Of a stretch of DNA of 64,000 nt, positions 12,501-26,125 are shown piece by piece. The stretch is from Sambucus nigra (lineage: Eukaryota > Streptophyta > Magnoliopsida > Dipsacales > Adoxaceae), in the NCBI GenBank assembly GCA_949130495.1, contig OX422211.1, positions 539,092,872 to 539,156,871 of the forward strand. Direction: 5' to 3'. The position numbers and the translations under genes were made by a program. Within the stretch, counting starts at the first letter, position 1. Each line of letters begins with the position of its first letter. The notes under the pieces were generated by a model. That model did not search any database, was not told the DNA's origin, and was given only the letters and a program-made list of their open reading frames with translations.

Positions 12501-15500
12501 AAACACAAAAATGAAAGAGAGAGAACATACTCTCTCTTCGCCTATTCAATTCAAGATTCACGCAACCTCCAGGTTTCAATTACCTTCAATTCCCAAACTC
12601 ACAATGAGACAGAGGTAGTCAACCAAGTGATTGGGGATTCTCTTCGTTGCTTGGCATCCAATAGGACCCAACATTGGATTTTATTATCATCCAAGTCGAA
12701 TGCCCTCGTCCAAGCTACGGCTGGTCTTGGGTTTGAGACATGAGAGCACCCTCTCCATATATGGGGGTAACGCCGGCCGACATCCGCCTCTCCCAGAACC
12801 TGGGTTAAGCGGAGCCTTGTGCACTGGGTACGACCTTTTTATGATCTCACAAGACAAATAGATCTCGGATTAAGTGGTGAAAAATAATTTGTAAATATTG
12901 CACAGATGATTAATGCAGTTTAACAGGTAGACATGTGGTGCTTGATTTCAAATATATTTATGGGAACAGTAGTCTTAAAACTGACACGTGCCCCATATTT
13001 TCCTAATACTTTATGAAAATATCTATCACCAACACCCTCGAGCATTGGATTTCATGGAAAACCAGAAAAGTAATAGAACATTTCATCAAGTCACTCATCT
13101 CCTTTTTCCAACTTTTTAGAAACAAATGAACTGTATTTCAATCATTTTCCAACTCTGTGATCAAATGCTCCCTAAAAAAAGAGCATTGAAACTAAATGGT
13201 TAAAACAATCCCCTATGCTGATACAGACATTTGATCAACCAAAATAACATGCTAATTTTATGAGCCTCTTGAACCCAACATGGCAACAATTGATTAGTGA
13301 CATGGAGAAACGTTATTGGATAGGATTCAAACTCATCTCAAGGTGATAACTAATGATGATAAGAGATCATTATTCAGAACCACGTAGAGAAACATACTGC
13401 AGAAAACCAATGCTGGATCAAAATTTTAAACTTATTTTGATGTGAAAATACATGGTTACTTACAGTGTCAGTGCAACTACAGCGGCAGGGACATTAAGCA
13501 GGAACATTTTGAGATAGTCGACATATAGGTCACTATAAACCTACAAAGAAGAAAGGACATTGAGAGAGAGCTTGTAATATAAGTCACCATATAATATTAA
13601 TCAATAAAATGTATAATCATATAACCAGACGCACATAAAAATATTTAAACCAATTTTCCTAGATTGATTCTTCTTACAAACAAGAAAGAGAATACGAAGA
13701 GCGGCCATCACGAATAATTAAATACACATGCAATATTTATCAAAAATATCAACAAGTGGGTCAATATAGATTAAACAAGAAAGAATTAAATGGCATGGAC
13801 CTTTCTACTACGAAGACTGCACCGTGGACCCTCAACCACAATGTCGCTCCCATCCATCTGGAAACCAATTATGGACAAGAAAAAGTTGTAAGTATACAGC
13901 AATAGACGGAAAGATGGAATGAAATAACACAACAAGTGATAAAATCTTATATGATATATTGCCAAGTGTACGAAAGGGAACAAGCAATAACAAAACCAGA
14001 CATGACTGAAATATGTATGATGCTTAGAACACAGTACGCGCATATGCTTGTTTACTACCAACCCAACAACTCCAGAAACATCCATTTTCATTTTAATCAA
14101 GAAAAAATTTAGTCTATAGTCAAAGGATTTATGTTTGAATTCAAAATTGGAAGTAAGCACCTCATTATTCTACAATTCTGGCCTTTTTCATAAATAGGTG
14201 TAATAATTTAATAACAAAATCTCCGTCCAATACCACGTCGCAAATAGACATATATCACCCATTTCTCATAAATTACAAATACCTCGGAACCACAAACTGT
14301 TATTAGCCACAGTGTTGTCAAAACTCCACAAATATTTTGTGATAAGCCACTCGGTAAAATATAGGGATATTTTGACTTTCCCCCATTTTTGCTCCAAAGT
14401 TTTAATTACATCACATTTTTAAAATTTTGAGATACACCCTCAAAAGCGTTGCTAAAGCTAACAAAACGTAAGTTTTAATTACATCACCAGTTTTTTAAAA
14501 TTTTGAGATACACCCTCAAAAGCGTTGCTAAAGCTAACAAAATGTTATAAAAGACCCTCAAAAGTGACATGGCACTTTCACAAGTGTCTTAAATTTCCAA
14601 AGTATGCGGAGGAGTAAATACAAAAATTGGAACAAAAGTGAGGGTAAAAGTCAAAAACGACCCAAATGTACATTATCTGTGTATTATCCACCAAAGTGTG
14701 TTCATACTAATATGAGGGGGGCCCAGACAAACCTTTAATTGCATTTTCAGTTTGTCAAACTCTTCATCGGTCAATATTGGATTCCCAGCTACATAAGCCA
14801 TAGAAGCTTCCAGAAACTTCTGTTCATCAGAGCCTGCATTGTAAATGTATGAATCAATAGTCATAGAATATACAGAAATGGTAAAAAGTTTAATGTTGTG
14901 GAAATATAGGTCGATGTTTTATATAATGAAAACATCCATACTTAGCATGACAACGCTGCTTCCTTCCCACATCAGTTCTTCCTTGAGGTTATCAAATTTC
15001 TCATTTGACATTATAGCCTTTCCTTCATAGTAGAATGACTGAAGCAGAAAACATAGACAAACCAAAACATGTCTTGCATCAAATATAAATAAGTCGAAAA
15101 CTGATTTAGACAGCACTACAAAAAATACCAACCACGGGAAATTAAAGTACTTTTAGTCCCTATCACTACATTGGACATTCTAATAATTAATTATAGGGTT
15201 ATATTGACAGAACCCCAATTTGATAATAAGATATTTGACTTAACCCCAGTTCTTGCAAATAGTTAGACATAACACCAAAATCATTATGTCTAATTATTTG
15301 CAAAAAGTGGGGTTAGGTCAAATATCGTATTATTAAACCGGGTTGTTGTCAAAATGACCCTAAATAATAAGGTAGATATTGAAAATTTAATGAATTGAAT
15401 TATATTAACCAAACGAAAAAGATTTTTAATATATATTACTTCTAGAGCAAATACATAATAACAATATTCATGTATGCTTTTGCCCTTTACAAATATAATA

Positions 15501-15845
15501 TACTCCCTCCACAGAAAATTAAGAGTTTTACTTACCTTTTTAGGTCATCCCAACTTAAAAGTTCACTTTCAAAATCAATAAACCAAGTTCCATAACATTC
15601 AATTAATATTTTTTTTTAGCCCTTGAGGGAGTCAAATTTTATGTTCTACGAATAAAAAAATGATTTTCAAATGAGTACTCTTAATTTGAGACGAAGGCAG
15701 TACATTGTAAGTTGAATCTAACATTTAAGAAATTTCTAATATATTTTTGAACCTAAAAACATTAAGATCATAGCACCTAGAGTGCAAAGAAATGGTGGGT
15801 GAGGATTTGTGAAACTAGAAGAAGACATTGTTATTGTTTTCACAA

Positions 15846-15887
<42 letters not shown>

Positions 15888-16330
15888 TTTGTAGTTCGGG
15901 CTAAGAAAAAAGGTTATATAGGATGAAATGATCAAATGTATAAAAAGTACTGTTGCAAATTTTAAACATTTTCTCTTCTGAACTAGAACTGATAGAAATA
16001 GAACAAAAGTGTGCTTTCGGTTATTAAAGTAATATTGTTCTTAAATTTAAATTGTTTAATTTTAGAACCTTTAAGCTAAGATTTTCTAGAATTTTCTTTT
16101 TAATTTTGAAGTGTTACTATTTGTATTTGATAGCCAAATATATGCATACTTACATGTATCAATCAATATATGTATGTAATTTAAATTTTCCATTCTAATA
16201 ATCAATTACATTATAAAAGCTTTCTTGAAAACATAGAAACTACTAAATAATATAGACATTAAATATTCAGTCAAAGTTAGTTCCTTAAAAAATTGCAACT
16301 TATAGAATTATACATTATAAGGATGTCAAA

Positions 16331-16363
<33 letters not shown>

Positions 16364-19300
16364 TGTATTATCAAACAAGAGGTAAAATAAAATAAAATAA
16401 AAAAACTAATTTATACTTGTAGTGCTTGAAGAAATTCCTGTTCCATCTCCCCCAGTGACTTTTTCTTCTTCTCAAGGCTGCAATAGGGCAATATCTTACT
16501 GTCAACAACATCATCTTCCGGGACCTGACCTGAAAGGAACACCAAGGTCAACAATTGGAATTTAAAACAAGAGCTATTAGAAACTAAAAAATTGAAACTT
16601 CTAAGAGTGAATATGAGAAACAAGAAGCAAACGCTCTGGTTAAGCCACCATATTTCTCAACTCAACAAAGCCTTTTCCCAATATTTATTAAGGTTATCTT
16701 GACTTGACCTCTTGAGATATTGCCGATTTTAGAGACAACCCCCTCAACATTAAAAAGTTCGACATAACCCCTAGATTCTCACACCACTAGTATTCCATTG
16801 AAAAAACAACTCCAATCCATATTTTGATTATTTATAGACTGAAATACCCTCATTTCCTCCCCCTTCAACTTCTCCTACACAAACCCTAACCGTAATATAT
16901 TCTTCCCTACTTCATCATCAACCCTAACATCCAAACCTTAATTTTAAATCCACAATATTAAAAAATTTAAATAAAAAAATGGAATAAAATAAAATAAAAC
17001 GTCAGTCCCATTAATTAATTATCTCAATCTATGGATTGTCGCTTACTTCATCAGGATCATTTGAGTTCGATTTTACTTCTAGGTCTTCGCCCAGCGGCCC
17101 GACGGGAACGGATCATTGACTTTGGTGGACGAGTTGTTCTTTAACAGCCATATCAGGCTTAAGAAGCTCTCATATCGCTTGCAGAGGCCAAAGATCTTGG
17201 CTCCATTATTTGATGTAATCTAGGGTGCGAAAGCGTAATAAAATTATTATCTACACAACAACAACAAGAAGGAAAATGTAGGGAGATTTCTTATCTCTCT
17301 CTAGTCTCTTAATCTCAAAATGAAAAAGTGTTACAAAAGAGGGCCCTTAGGCTACTTATACTAAAGACACAAAAGGCTAAAAAAAGGACAATAAAAGAAT
17401 GATAAAAAGGACGTCCATGTCCCTATGCCCCTGCATCACTCTCCTCCCCTTGAGAAGGCTCCATATACTCCGCATATTGCCGATAGAAGAAGTGCTGGAG
17501 GGTGGCCACTGTAATCCATGAGTCTTCAGCCTCGGGGCGGCCAACCCACCGAACTAAGTAACGCGTATAATCACTCGAAGATGAAGACACGAACTCGGAG
17601 TCTAGAATCCCCTTAATGCGATCGACGTAAGAACGGACCGGGTGGCCTGTGGTCGAAGGAATGGGAATCGGCAGAGCATGAGTGCCACGAAATGGAGAAA
17701 GGTCCGCCATGTTAAACGTGCGGTGTATGCGGAACTCATCAGGGAGATCAACCTCATAGGCATTCGCCCCACAAGCTCGGAAAATCGAAAAAGGGCCAAA
17801 TCGACGCATAAGAAGCTTGGTACCCTTACCCTGTCGGCGCGTCTTCCGGAGAATATCATGACTAGGTCACTCGGACAGAAGGAAACAAAGCGGCGGTGCT
17901 CATCAGCAGCCTCTTTATAGGAGGCATATATGGTTTGTAGACGGGCGCGAACATCGGCCTGAATGGAAGTCAGGCGAGTCGCAAGCAACAAACTCCTCAA
18001 CTAAGGGGCAAATAGGCACTGTCAGGGGAAGCTCGGCAAGATCAATGGACATCGTGGGAGACTGACCCAACAAAATCTGAAAAAGGAGATAGAGTTGTGG
18101 ACCAATTGACGGTGTTGGTGAAGGCAAACTCAGCCTGTACAATCACTATATCCCACCTACGAGGATGCTCTGATGTCACCGTAAAAGGTCACCCACACTC
18201 CTATTGACCACCTCCGTCTGTCCATCTACCTGGGGTGAAAGGCAGTGGAAAACTGAAGCTCATTCTGTAACAGACGTCATAGTGTCCTCCAAAAGTGGCC
18301 CGTAAATTGCATATCCCGGTCAGACGTAATGCTGTGTGGCACTCCATGCAAACGGACAATCTCACGGAATTATACAGATGCGATATTCTGTCGTCTGAAT
18401 GCACGGAATGAAGTGAGACATCTTAGAAAACCGATCTACGATGATGAGGATGGAATCGTGTCCACTAGAAGTACGGGGAAGCCCAATAATGAAATTCATG
18501 GAGACATCCTGCCACGGGCGCTCGGAAACTAGAAAGTGGAGTATATAAGTCAACGTTGGTATGCTGGCCCTTGACCGTCTGACAAATGTAGCAACGCCTA
18601 ATGAAGGAGTCAGTATCCCGTCTCATAGTCGGCTAATAAAAACGGTCTTGGAACATCGTGTGAGTGCATGCTTGTCACAGGCAGTGTTCTAAAAGGCGCG
18701 CCTAGGCACAACTAGGCTTGAGGTTTGGGCAAAACGCCCCGCCTTAAACTTTTTATGCCTTATTCTTGATAAAAAGCTTAAGGCGAACTTTTTCTTAAAA
18801 CAAAAACGCTTTAGTGAAATGATATTGCCTTTTAAAGACTTTTTTTTTTTAAATGGAACCAATGTCTCATTCAAAATAATCAAAAGACAAATGGTATCCC
18901 AAAATCTTTTTTTTGTTGTTTTTTCTTAGTATTTGAAAAAAATAGTACTTTAATTTGCATATATTTAAGCATATTTTACGGTATGTACCATTTTAGTATT
19001 TTTAATAGCCTTGTTATAGTTAAAAATGTTAAAATATATTAAAAAAGGTATAAACGCTTTTTTACGTCTACGGCCCGCCTAGGCATCTTAGGCTTAAAGC
19101 TTGACCTCCGCGCCTCGGTCACGCTCCGCGTTTTTTAGAACCTTGGTCCCAGGTGGTCTGCTAAACAGCCTCCGTAAACCTCAGAAATAATCTTCTCCCG
19201 CAAAGAGGAAGAAATACACAGTGTCCCTCGATGTAAAAAGTCATCCTGTAATAGGTACTAACCCAACGCCCCATTGCCCAGCTGGCATGCCGCATAAACG

Positions 19301-22300
19301 GGCCCTAATTCCTCATCGATTAAACCCAAAAACTTGACTCCACAAAGTCACCAAAGCATGAGCTCACCGGCTTGGTGCATCCACTACCAGATTCTCCTTA
19401 CCGGGTTGTACTGAAGATGGAAAGTGTAACACTGAAGATAGGTGATCCACTTAGCGTGTCTATCGCTAACACGTCGCTGGCTGTGAAGGAACCGCAAGGC
19501 CTCATGGTCAGATTTGATCACAAACTCCTTATGTAGGAGATAAGGCAACCAAAACTTCACTGCTTTTACAACCGCATAGAATTTCAAGTCATACGTAGAA
19601 TAGTGTATTGCCGCTCCTGTCAACTTCTGGCTAAAAAATGCAATGGGCTTCCCATTCTGACTCAAGACAGACCCCGCCCCGATCTTACAAGCATCGCAAG
19701 ACAACTCAAATAACTTATCAAAGTCCGGCAAGGAGAGGATAGGAGCAATTGTCATCAACTCCTCTATGCGCGTGAAGACCAGCTCGGCCTCTTCAGTCCA
19801 CCTGAACTCGGCGCTAAAAAGTGCTCATTAAGTCTGTGATCAGGGCCATAACGGTACTAAATCTTGCTATGAACCGTCGATAAAATCCGACAAGCCCATG
19901 AAAGCTGCGAACTTGAGTCACCGAAGTGGAAGTAGGTCAGTCCACTATAGCCTGAATCTTGACGTCATCCACCCGAACACCATCTCCCGATACTACATAC
20001 CCCAAGAAAGTCACCGATGGAACCATGAAAGCCCACTTTTTCAACGTGAGGAAAAAGCGCTCGGCTCGTAAAACCTTCAAAACCTGGGTCATGTGTCCAA
20101 GGTGCTCCTCCTCGGACCGGCAATAAATCAAAATGTCGTTAAAGTAAACCACAACGAACTTGCCCAAGAAAGGGAGCAAAATCTGAGTCATCACCCTCAG
20201 GCCAAAAGGCATCACCATCCACTCGTAAATCCCGTCCTTGGTCTTAAATTCAGTTTTCTGCTCATTCCCCAGTCTCATGCGTATCTAATGGTAGCCACTC
20301 TTCAAGTCTAGTTGGGAGAAAATCGTCACCCCATGGAGTTGGTCCAGCATATCCTCAAGTCTAGGAATCGGGAATCTATATTTCACTGTGATTATGTTAA
20401 TGGCACGGCTATCCACACACATACGCCAGCTTCCATCCTTTTTGGGAGCTAATAATGCCGGCACTACACAAGGAGACATACTCTCCCTAATATACCCCTT
20501 ATCACACAACTCGGTGACCTGCCTCTGTAACTCAGCATGCTTCGTAGGCAACATGCGATAATGGGGAAGGTTAGGGAGCTGCGCCCAATGGCATGTTGTA
20601 TATCCCAGAGAGGGAGAAGATTATCTGGAGGTGTACACACGTCGGTAAAAGAGTCCAACAAACTCTAAACACACGGCGGAACTTCGGAGTGGTAATGGGA
20701 CTAATGAGAGCATAACACAATCATGTCTTCGCTGTCTCAGTGGCCAACTACTCATGTGAAACTACTAGGATGGGAAGGTTGAGACATCGGAATGGTCGCA
20801 TGGGGCGGAGGAGAAAGTTCATCCCCTCATGTGTAAATGAATAAGTGTTGGCGCGGCCATCATGCATGCTACGATGATCAAATTGCCACGGCTTCTCCAA
20901 AAGAAGGTGGCATACTTGCATATCTATCACGATAAATAAAACCTCATCATGATAGTCTCCAATGGAAAAAGTCACCCGACATTGTCAATTAAGGGAAAGT
21001 GTGGCTCCACTACTTAACCACCCAATACGACACAGGGTGGGCAATGATTTCATGGGAAACATTAATTTGTCGACCATCTCCTGCACTACCAAATTATCAC
21101 TACCTCCCTCGTCAATAATCACCGTGCATAGCCTGTCCTTTGCGATGCAACGAGTAAATTCCAATATCGTCGCTAGGTGGTGATGCTTAAGGATCTACGG
21201 TCGTTGTGATCATCACAGTGTGCATATAAGCGGTAGAAACCCCGCAAGCCTTGCTTGATCATGGCACAATGAGTTCCTTCGCTGGCAAATAGATTGTGCG
21301 GAAGATAATGAAACGTGGGGTGGGATAGTAAGGATCCCTAAGGACATCCTTTGTAGATGGAGTTGGATTGTGCATTTGGTTCTTTGGTGTTTTGGATCGG
21401 AGTGTTTCGGTGGTGGGTCAAACCCGGCGGTTTTAACAGAAGTAAAATTAGGCTTGGTCGGTAGGGTTTAGAGAGTCGGCCAGCCTTACTGCTCACCGAC
21501 GGCGGCCTCTGGATGATTTCCTGAAGGAATTGGCTTCGGTCGGCAGCTATTATGGTTGTCCGACCACTTTTCTTTATGTTCGGAGTGGAAAGCAGCATCG
21601 AGTAGGCTGGTCGGGGTTCTTGGGCAGTTCGGATCATGCCCGGGTAAGGTTTCATGTGTTTTGAGTTTAGTAATATCATGTTTGAGTGGTGAAAGGTTAG
21701 AGTCTCTTGCATTTTTTATTTATAGGGTTACGCTTTCATGGAAGAGTTTGGGAATGTTACTTGATTCGTTTGGATAAATCGAATCTTCGATGAACATCTT
21801 TGGATCCAAGGGCAAACGAGGCTCTGATACTAATTTGATGTAATCTAGGATGCGGAAGCGTAAGAATATTATCATCTACAAACAACAACAACAACAACAA
21901 CAAGGAAATTGTAGGGGGATTTCTTATTTCTCTCTCTACTCTCTCAATCTTAAAATGGCAAAAGTGATACAAAAGAGCGCCCTTAGGCTATTTATACTAA
22001 AGATACAAAAGGCTAGAAAACGGACAAAATAAAAGAATGATAAAAAGAATGCTCATGTCCTTATGCTCCTGCATCATTGTTAGATGTGGGAGTCGAGATG
22101 AAGACGTTAAGGCTAACCAAAAGGTTAGAAGCATGAAAAATGTGAAGTGTGGTTGGGTTTATTTTTTCCCTAGAGGTTTTTCTGGTGTTGTATATGTATT
22201 CTTTGACAAATCAGCGCCAAGAGAAATCGCTTAAGGATTTTCTTAAACCTCACAAAGCTAACATCAATATGCCCTATAAGTCTCTCACTATTAGAATGTT

Positions 22301-24333
22301 TCATTGGAGGCCAAAAAAATATATGAATTTTTTGGGTCAATAATAAGATGGGATGAGCAAATTAGGGTTTGTGTTTTAGAGAAGAAGGTGAAGGGGAAAG
22401 AGATGAAGGTATTGCATTCCATAAATAGTGATGGGGTTAAGTCTAAATATAGATTAAAGTTTTTTTTTTATAGAATGTTGACAGTTATGCCTATTTTTTT
22501 ATCAACGAGGGAATTATGTCAAAATATGACATTATCTCATTTCGGGGGGTAAGTAAATTTGGCTTAAAGTTCAGGTGGTCAATTTTGTAATCTTCTTTTG
22601 TTTTTAAGGTTTTGGTAGAACAGAAATGCTACGGGTTGGTTCAGGTAGAGATAAGGCAAAGGGATGTGTGGGCGGGACTCACCGGAGCTCTAATAACTAC
22701 AGCGCAATGTTGGTGGGGGTTGTCGGACATCAAGGGTGCGAGGTTAGACCGAGGGTAAGTGGTACAGGGTCTGTGGTAATTTGGGTATTCGATTGCTGAA
22801 ATTCAAAGTAAAACTAAGGTTCGGTTTGAGGGTTTCGACGAGCCTCATTGGTTGTTGACGAAGGTCGCCTGACACTGAAGATTGTTGAGGATGGTTAGGT
22901 CTAGGATTTAGTTCGTGGTTCGAAGGGTTTGAGGGGAGGGGGCAAGGGTTTTGCAATGGCTACAACGATATTTGTACCTAGTATAATGCGGGTGTGGGTC
23001 CCTAGCGTTCAATATGGTTCACTAGAGGTTGTGTGGGTTTTTAGGGTTCATCAGAGAACGGTAGCGACGCCGAAAAATGGTCTAACAAAGGAAATTGTGG
23101 GGAGCGGCTATTGTTCTGAATTAGGGGTGCAACAAATACGGATTTTTACCGTACCGTACTGTTTTGGTCTGGGAAAAAATGGTTTTGGTTCCATATTATG
23201 AAATACCAAAAATCGATTTTACCGAAACCGAAAATACAACCAAAAATTTGGTTGGTTTTGGTTTTAAGATACAAAAAACCGATTTACCGAATTTACCGTA
23301 CCGAAATACCGTACCAAACTTTCCATATATTACCTTACCAATTACCAAATGAAAATTGTATTTAAAAAAAATATACCAAATTATCAAGACCCTTCATTTT
23401 GAACTCATCTCATCCATTCATTTCACTTAGTATAAAAGCACAAAACCCTGTTTTTTTCTATTCTCTTACAAATCAATCATACCCACACAAGTCCCTCTAG
23501 CCGCACAACACAAGGTAACTTCTTCCCTATCTTTTTCTTTTTTGGCCTCAAACTGGTACAGGTTTCCCCTCCGACAACCTCCTCCGGCCTCAAACCGGTA
23601 CGACTGTATTGTTTATGTGTGTATGTCTAGATCTGCTACGCCTCAAATTTGTGGATTTTGACCAAAGTGTTTATTTCTTTATGTATGTATGTCTAGATTT
23701 GCTATGCCTCAAACTTGTGGGGTTTTAGTATTCTGGTAAATGTTCGTGCATATGAGATGCCTTTATTTATTTCAATGTGTTTTTACTTCAAAAACATTGT
23801 TGATATGCTGGAATTTTGAACTTCTCTTTCAATGTTTTTTTTATTCACTGTGTTTTTTCACTTCAAAAACATATATACGTAAGTATCTAATTTTTTTATA
23901 TAAAACTACATATACGTTTATACTAGGGGTGTGCATGGGTCGGTTCGGGTCAGTTTTGGGCAGTAATTCAAACCGAACCGATCAGTTCGATTTTGGAAAA
24001 AATTAGACCAAAACCGAACCGACGATGGAAAAAAACGTCGGTTTCGGTTCACACCGGTTTCGGTTCGATTTTGGTTAGTTTTTGAGTTTGGTCCGGGTTT
24101 TTTTTGGCGGTTTTCGGTTTTGGCCGGTTTTTAAGGTTGGTTAATGGTTTTTGCATATAAAGGGCCTGTTTGGTTCTGTATTCAGAAAATTCAATTTAAA
24201 CGTTGTTTTTAAATACAATTTTAAAATTCAGTTTTTTGTGTTTATAATTATTGGTGTGCGTTTGGTAAACTTGGGTTTAAATACAGTTGTTTTAAAATTT
24301 GACAAAACTGACAAACATGTATATTTATATTAT

Positions 24334-24383
<50 letters not shown>

Positions 24384-24638
24384 CTTTCATACATACATGA
24401 TACATGTATGCATACATATATACATACATACATACATGCATGCATACATACGTCATAAATTATATACATGTACATTTAATATCATGTATTTTTTTGTATA
24501 TTTAATGAGCTATGTTGGAGAAATTGCATACATATATACATACATACATACATGCATGCATACATACGTCATAAATTATATACATGTACATTTAATATCA
24601 TGTATTTTTTTGTATATTTAATGAGCTATGTTGGAGAG

Positions 24639-24697
<59 letters not shown>

Positions 24698-26070
24698 GAT
24701 ATTGTATGTATAATTCACTATAAAATTATATACATACATTAATTGATAATATATTTTAATACATATGTACTACATGTATATTTTATATTATTTCATACAT
24801 TAATAATACATATATAAAACTATATATAAGTATCATATATCTATTAATAATATTATTTAACTTTATATTATTTCATACGTAATTTTATGTACATGTACAT
24901 ATATTTATAAGAATTACACACATATTAATGTATTAAATATGTATATTATATAATAAGGTATAAATGCACTAAATTATTAAGAATGAATAATTCTGAGTTG
25001 AAAAGTAAAAAACATAAGTTATAAAACACCCTCAACCTGTTTTCTAAAAAACTTGATTATAACACAGAAATATTATAATTCAGTGTTTAAAAACAGGTTG
25101 CCAAACACAGAGTTTTATCAGAATTGTATTTAAACACAGAATACAGAATTATAGTTGCAAACCAAACAGGCCAAGTTTTTTAATATAAATATTGAAATCG
25201 GTTCGATTCGGTTTTTTCCATGGCTAAACCGCCAACCGAACCGACATGGTCAGTTTTTTTAATACTTAAACCGTAGACCGAACCAGGCTAAAAAAAACGC
25301 CGGTTTCGGTTCGGTTCGGTTCGGTTTTCGGGCCGGTCGATTTTTTTGCACACCCCTAGTTTATACACAACTACATATATTGATCTTTCAATTTATACAC
25401 AACTGTTTTAAGGCTTTTTAATGTAATTTAGTTTGTTTATGCAATTTAGTTTGTCTATGCTTCATGATCTTCATTTTATTTTTCACTGCAATTTATATTA
25501 TATTTTAGTTTTAAGTAATGCATTTAATCAATTAAATGAGTTTAAGATTTTGGTACCGAAACTTGTACAAAATTTCACCGAAATCATAATATCGAAATAT
25601 ATACCAGATCTACCGAATGCAAAACCGATTTGACATTATGGTATTTATCGAAAAAAAAATCGAATTGAAACCGAAATTACCGAAACAAAAAAAAAACGAA
25701 AAACCAAACGGTTTGGTTTTGGTTTTTGTTTTGATGTATAGGCCGGTAAATTGGTACGGTACGGTTTTACCATTTAGATTATGGTTTTGGTATTAGTAAG
25801 GGGTCATTACCGACCATACCGTACCGGTTGCACCCCTATTCTGAATCGAAAACAATGGTTCATGTCATGATCACATCTTCGCGCCAAACATTAATCCCGA
25901 TGAGTGCGTTCACTAGAGAGCCATAGTAGTTTGAGGCTGCCACCCCAGTGAAGGCAGCGGCTGCCTCCTCAAGCACGATTCATACTATGCGAACTAAATA
26001 TAAAAAAACACATTTGAGAAACTCATAAGAATAAGATAGATAGATATGATATCTATCTATCTATCTATCT

Positions 26071-26125
<55 letters not shown>

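Larger units (their letters stand above)
17211..22076 (-). mobile_element. Structurally complete Ty3/gypsy chromovirus (4866 bp) with nested hAT
   Basis: Two LTRs in the same orientation, 17211-17438 and 21836-22076, both TGATG...CATCA. The PBS, read on the minus strand next to the right LTR, is AGTATCAGAGCC, one mismatch from the initiator-tRNA-Met type TGGTATCAGAGC. The flanks TTATT and TTGTT fit a 5-bp duplication at 4 of 5. pol is on the minus strand: protease, RT, RNase H, integrase, chromodomain. The LTRs differ visibly and pol is broken, so it is old. It lies in PGRL1 intron 1 in the same orientation as the gene. Confidence 0.9.
23924..25358. mobile_element. Middle hAT element (1435 bp with insert)
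   Basis: TAGGGGTGTGCA and TGCACACCCCTA termini with the perfect 8-bp duplication GTTTATAC (23916-23923, 25359-25366). The subterminal parts are dense in CGGTTCGGTT/AACCGAACCG. It sits inside the outer hAT and itself hosts the element at 24163. Confidence 0.92.
23122..25838. mobile_element. Outer hAT element (2717 bp with insert)
   Basis: TAGGGGTGCAAC at the left and GTTGCACCCCTA at the right are perfect 12-bp terminal inverted repeats. TTCTGAAT flanks both sides (23114-23121, 25839-25846), a perfect 8-bp hAT duplication. The subterminal regions are full of ACCGTACCG and CCGATTTACCG words. No transposase is recognisable. A second hAT is inserted at 23924. Confidence 0.92.

Noticed and set aside
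22929..23201. Open frame before the outer hAT
   Set aside because: Runs through the target duplication into the transposon; no family resemblance.
24151..24621. 156-codon open frame rich in His, Tyr and Ile
   Set aside because: It is the translation of CA/TA/ACAT microsatellites inside the innermost MITE; no domain.
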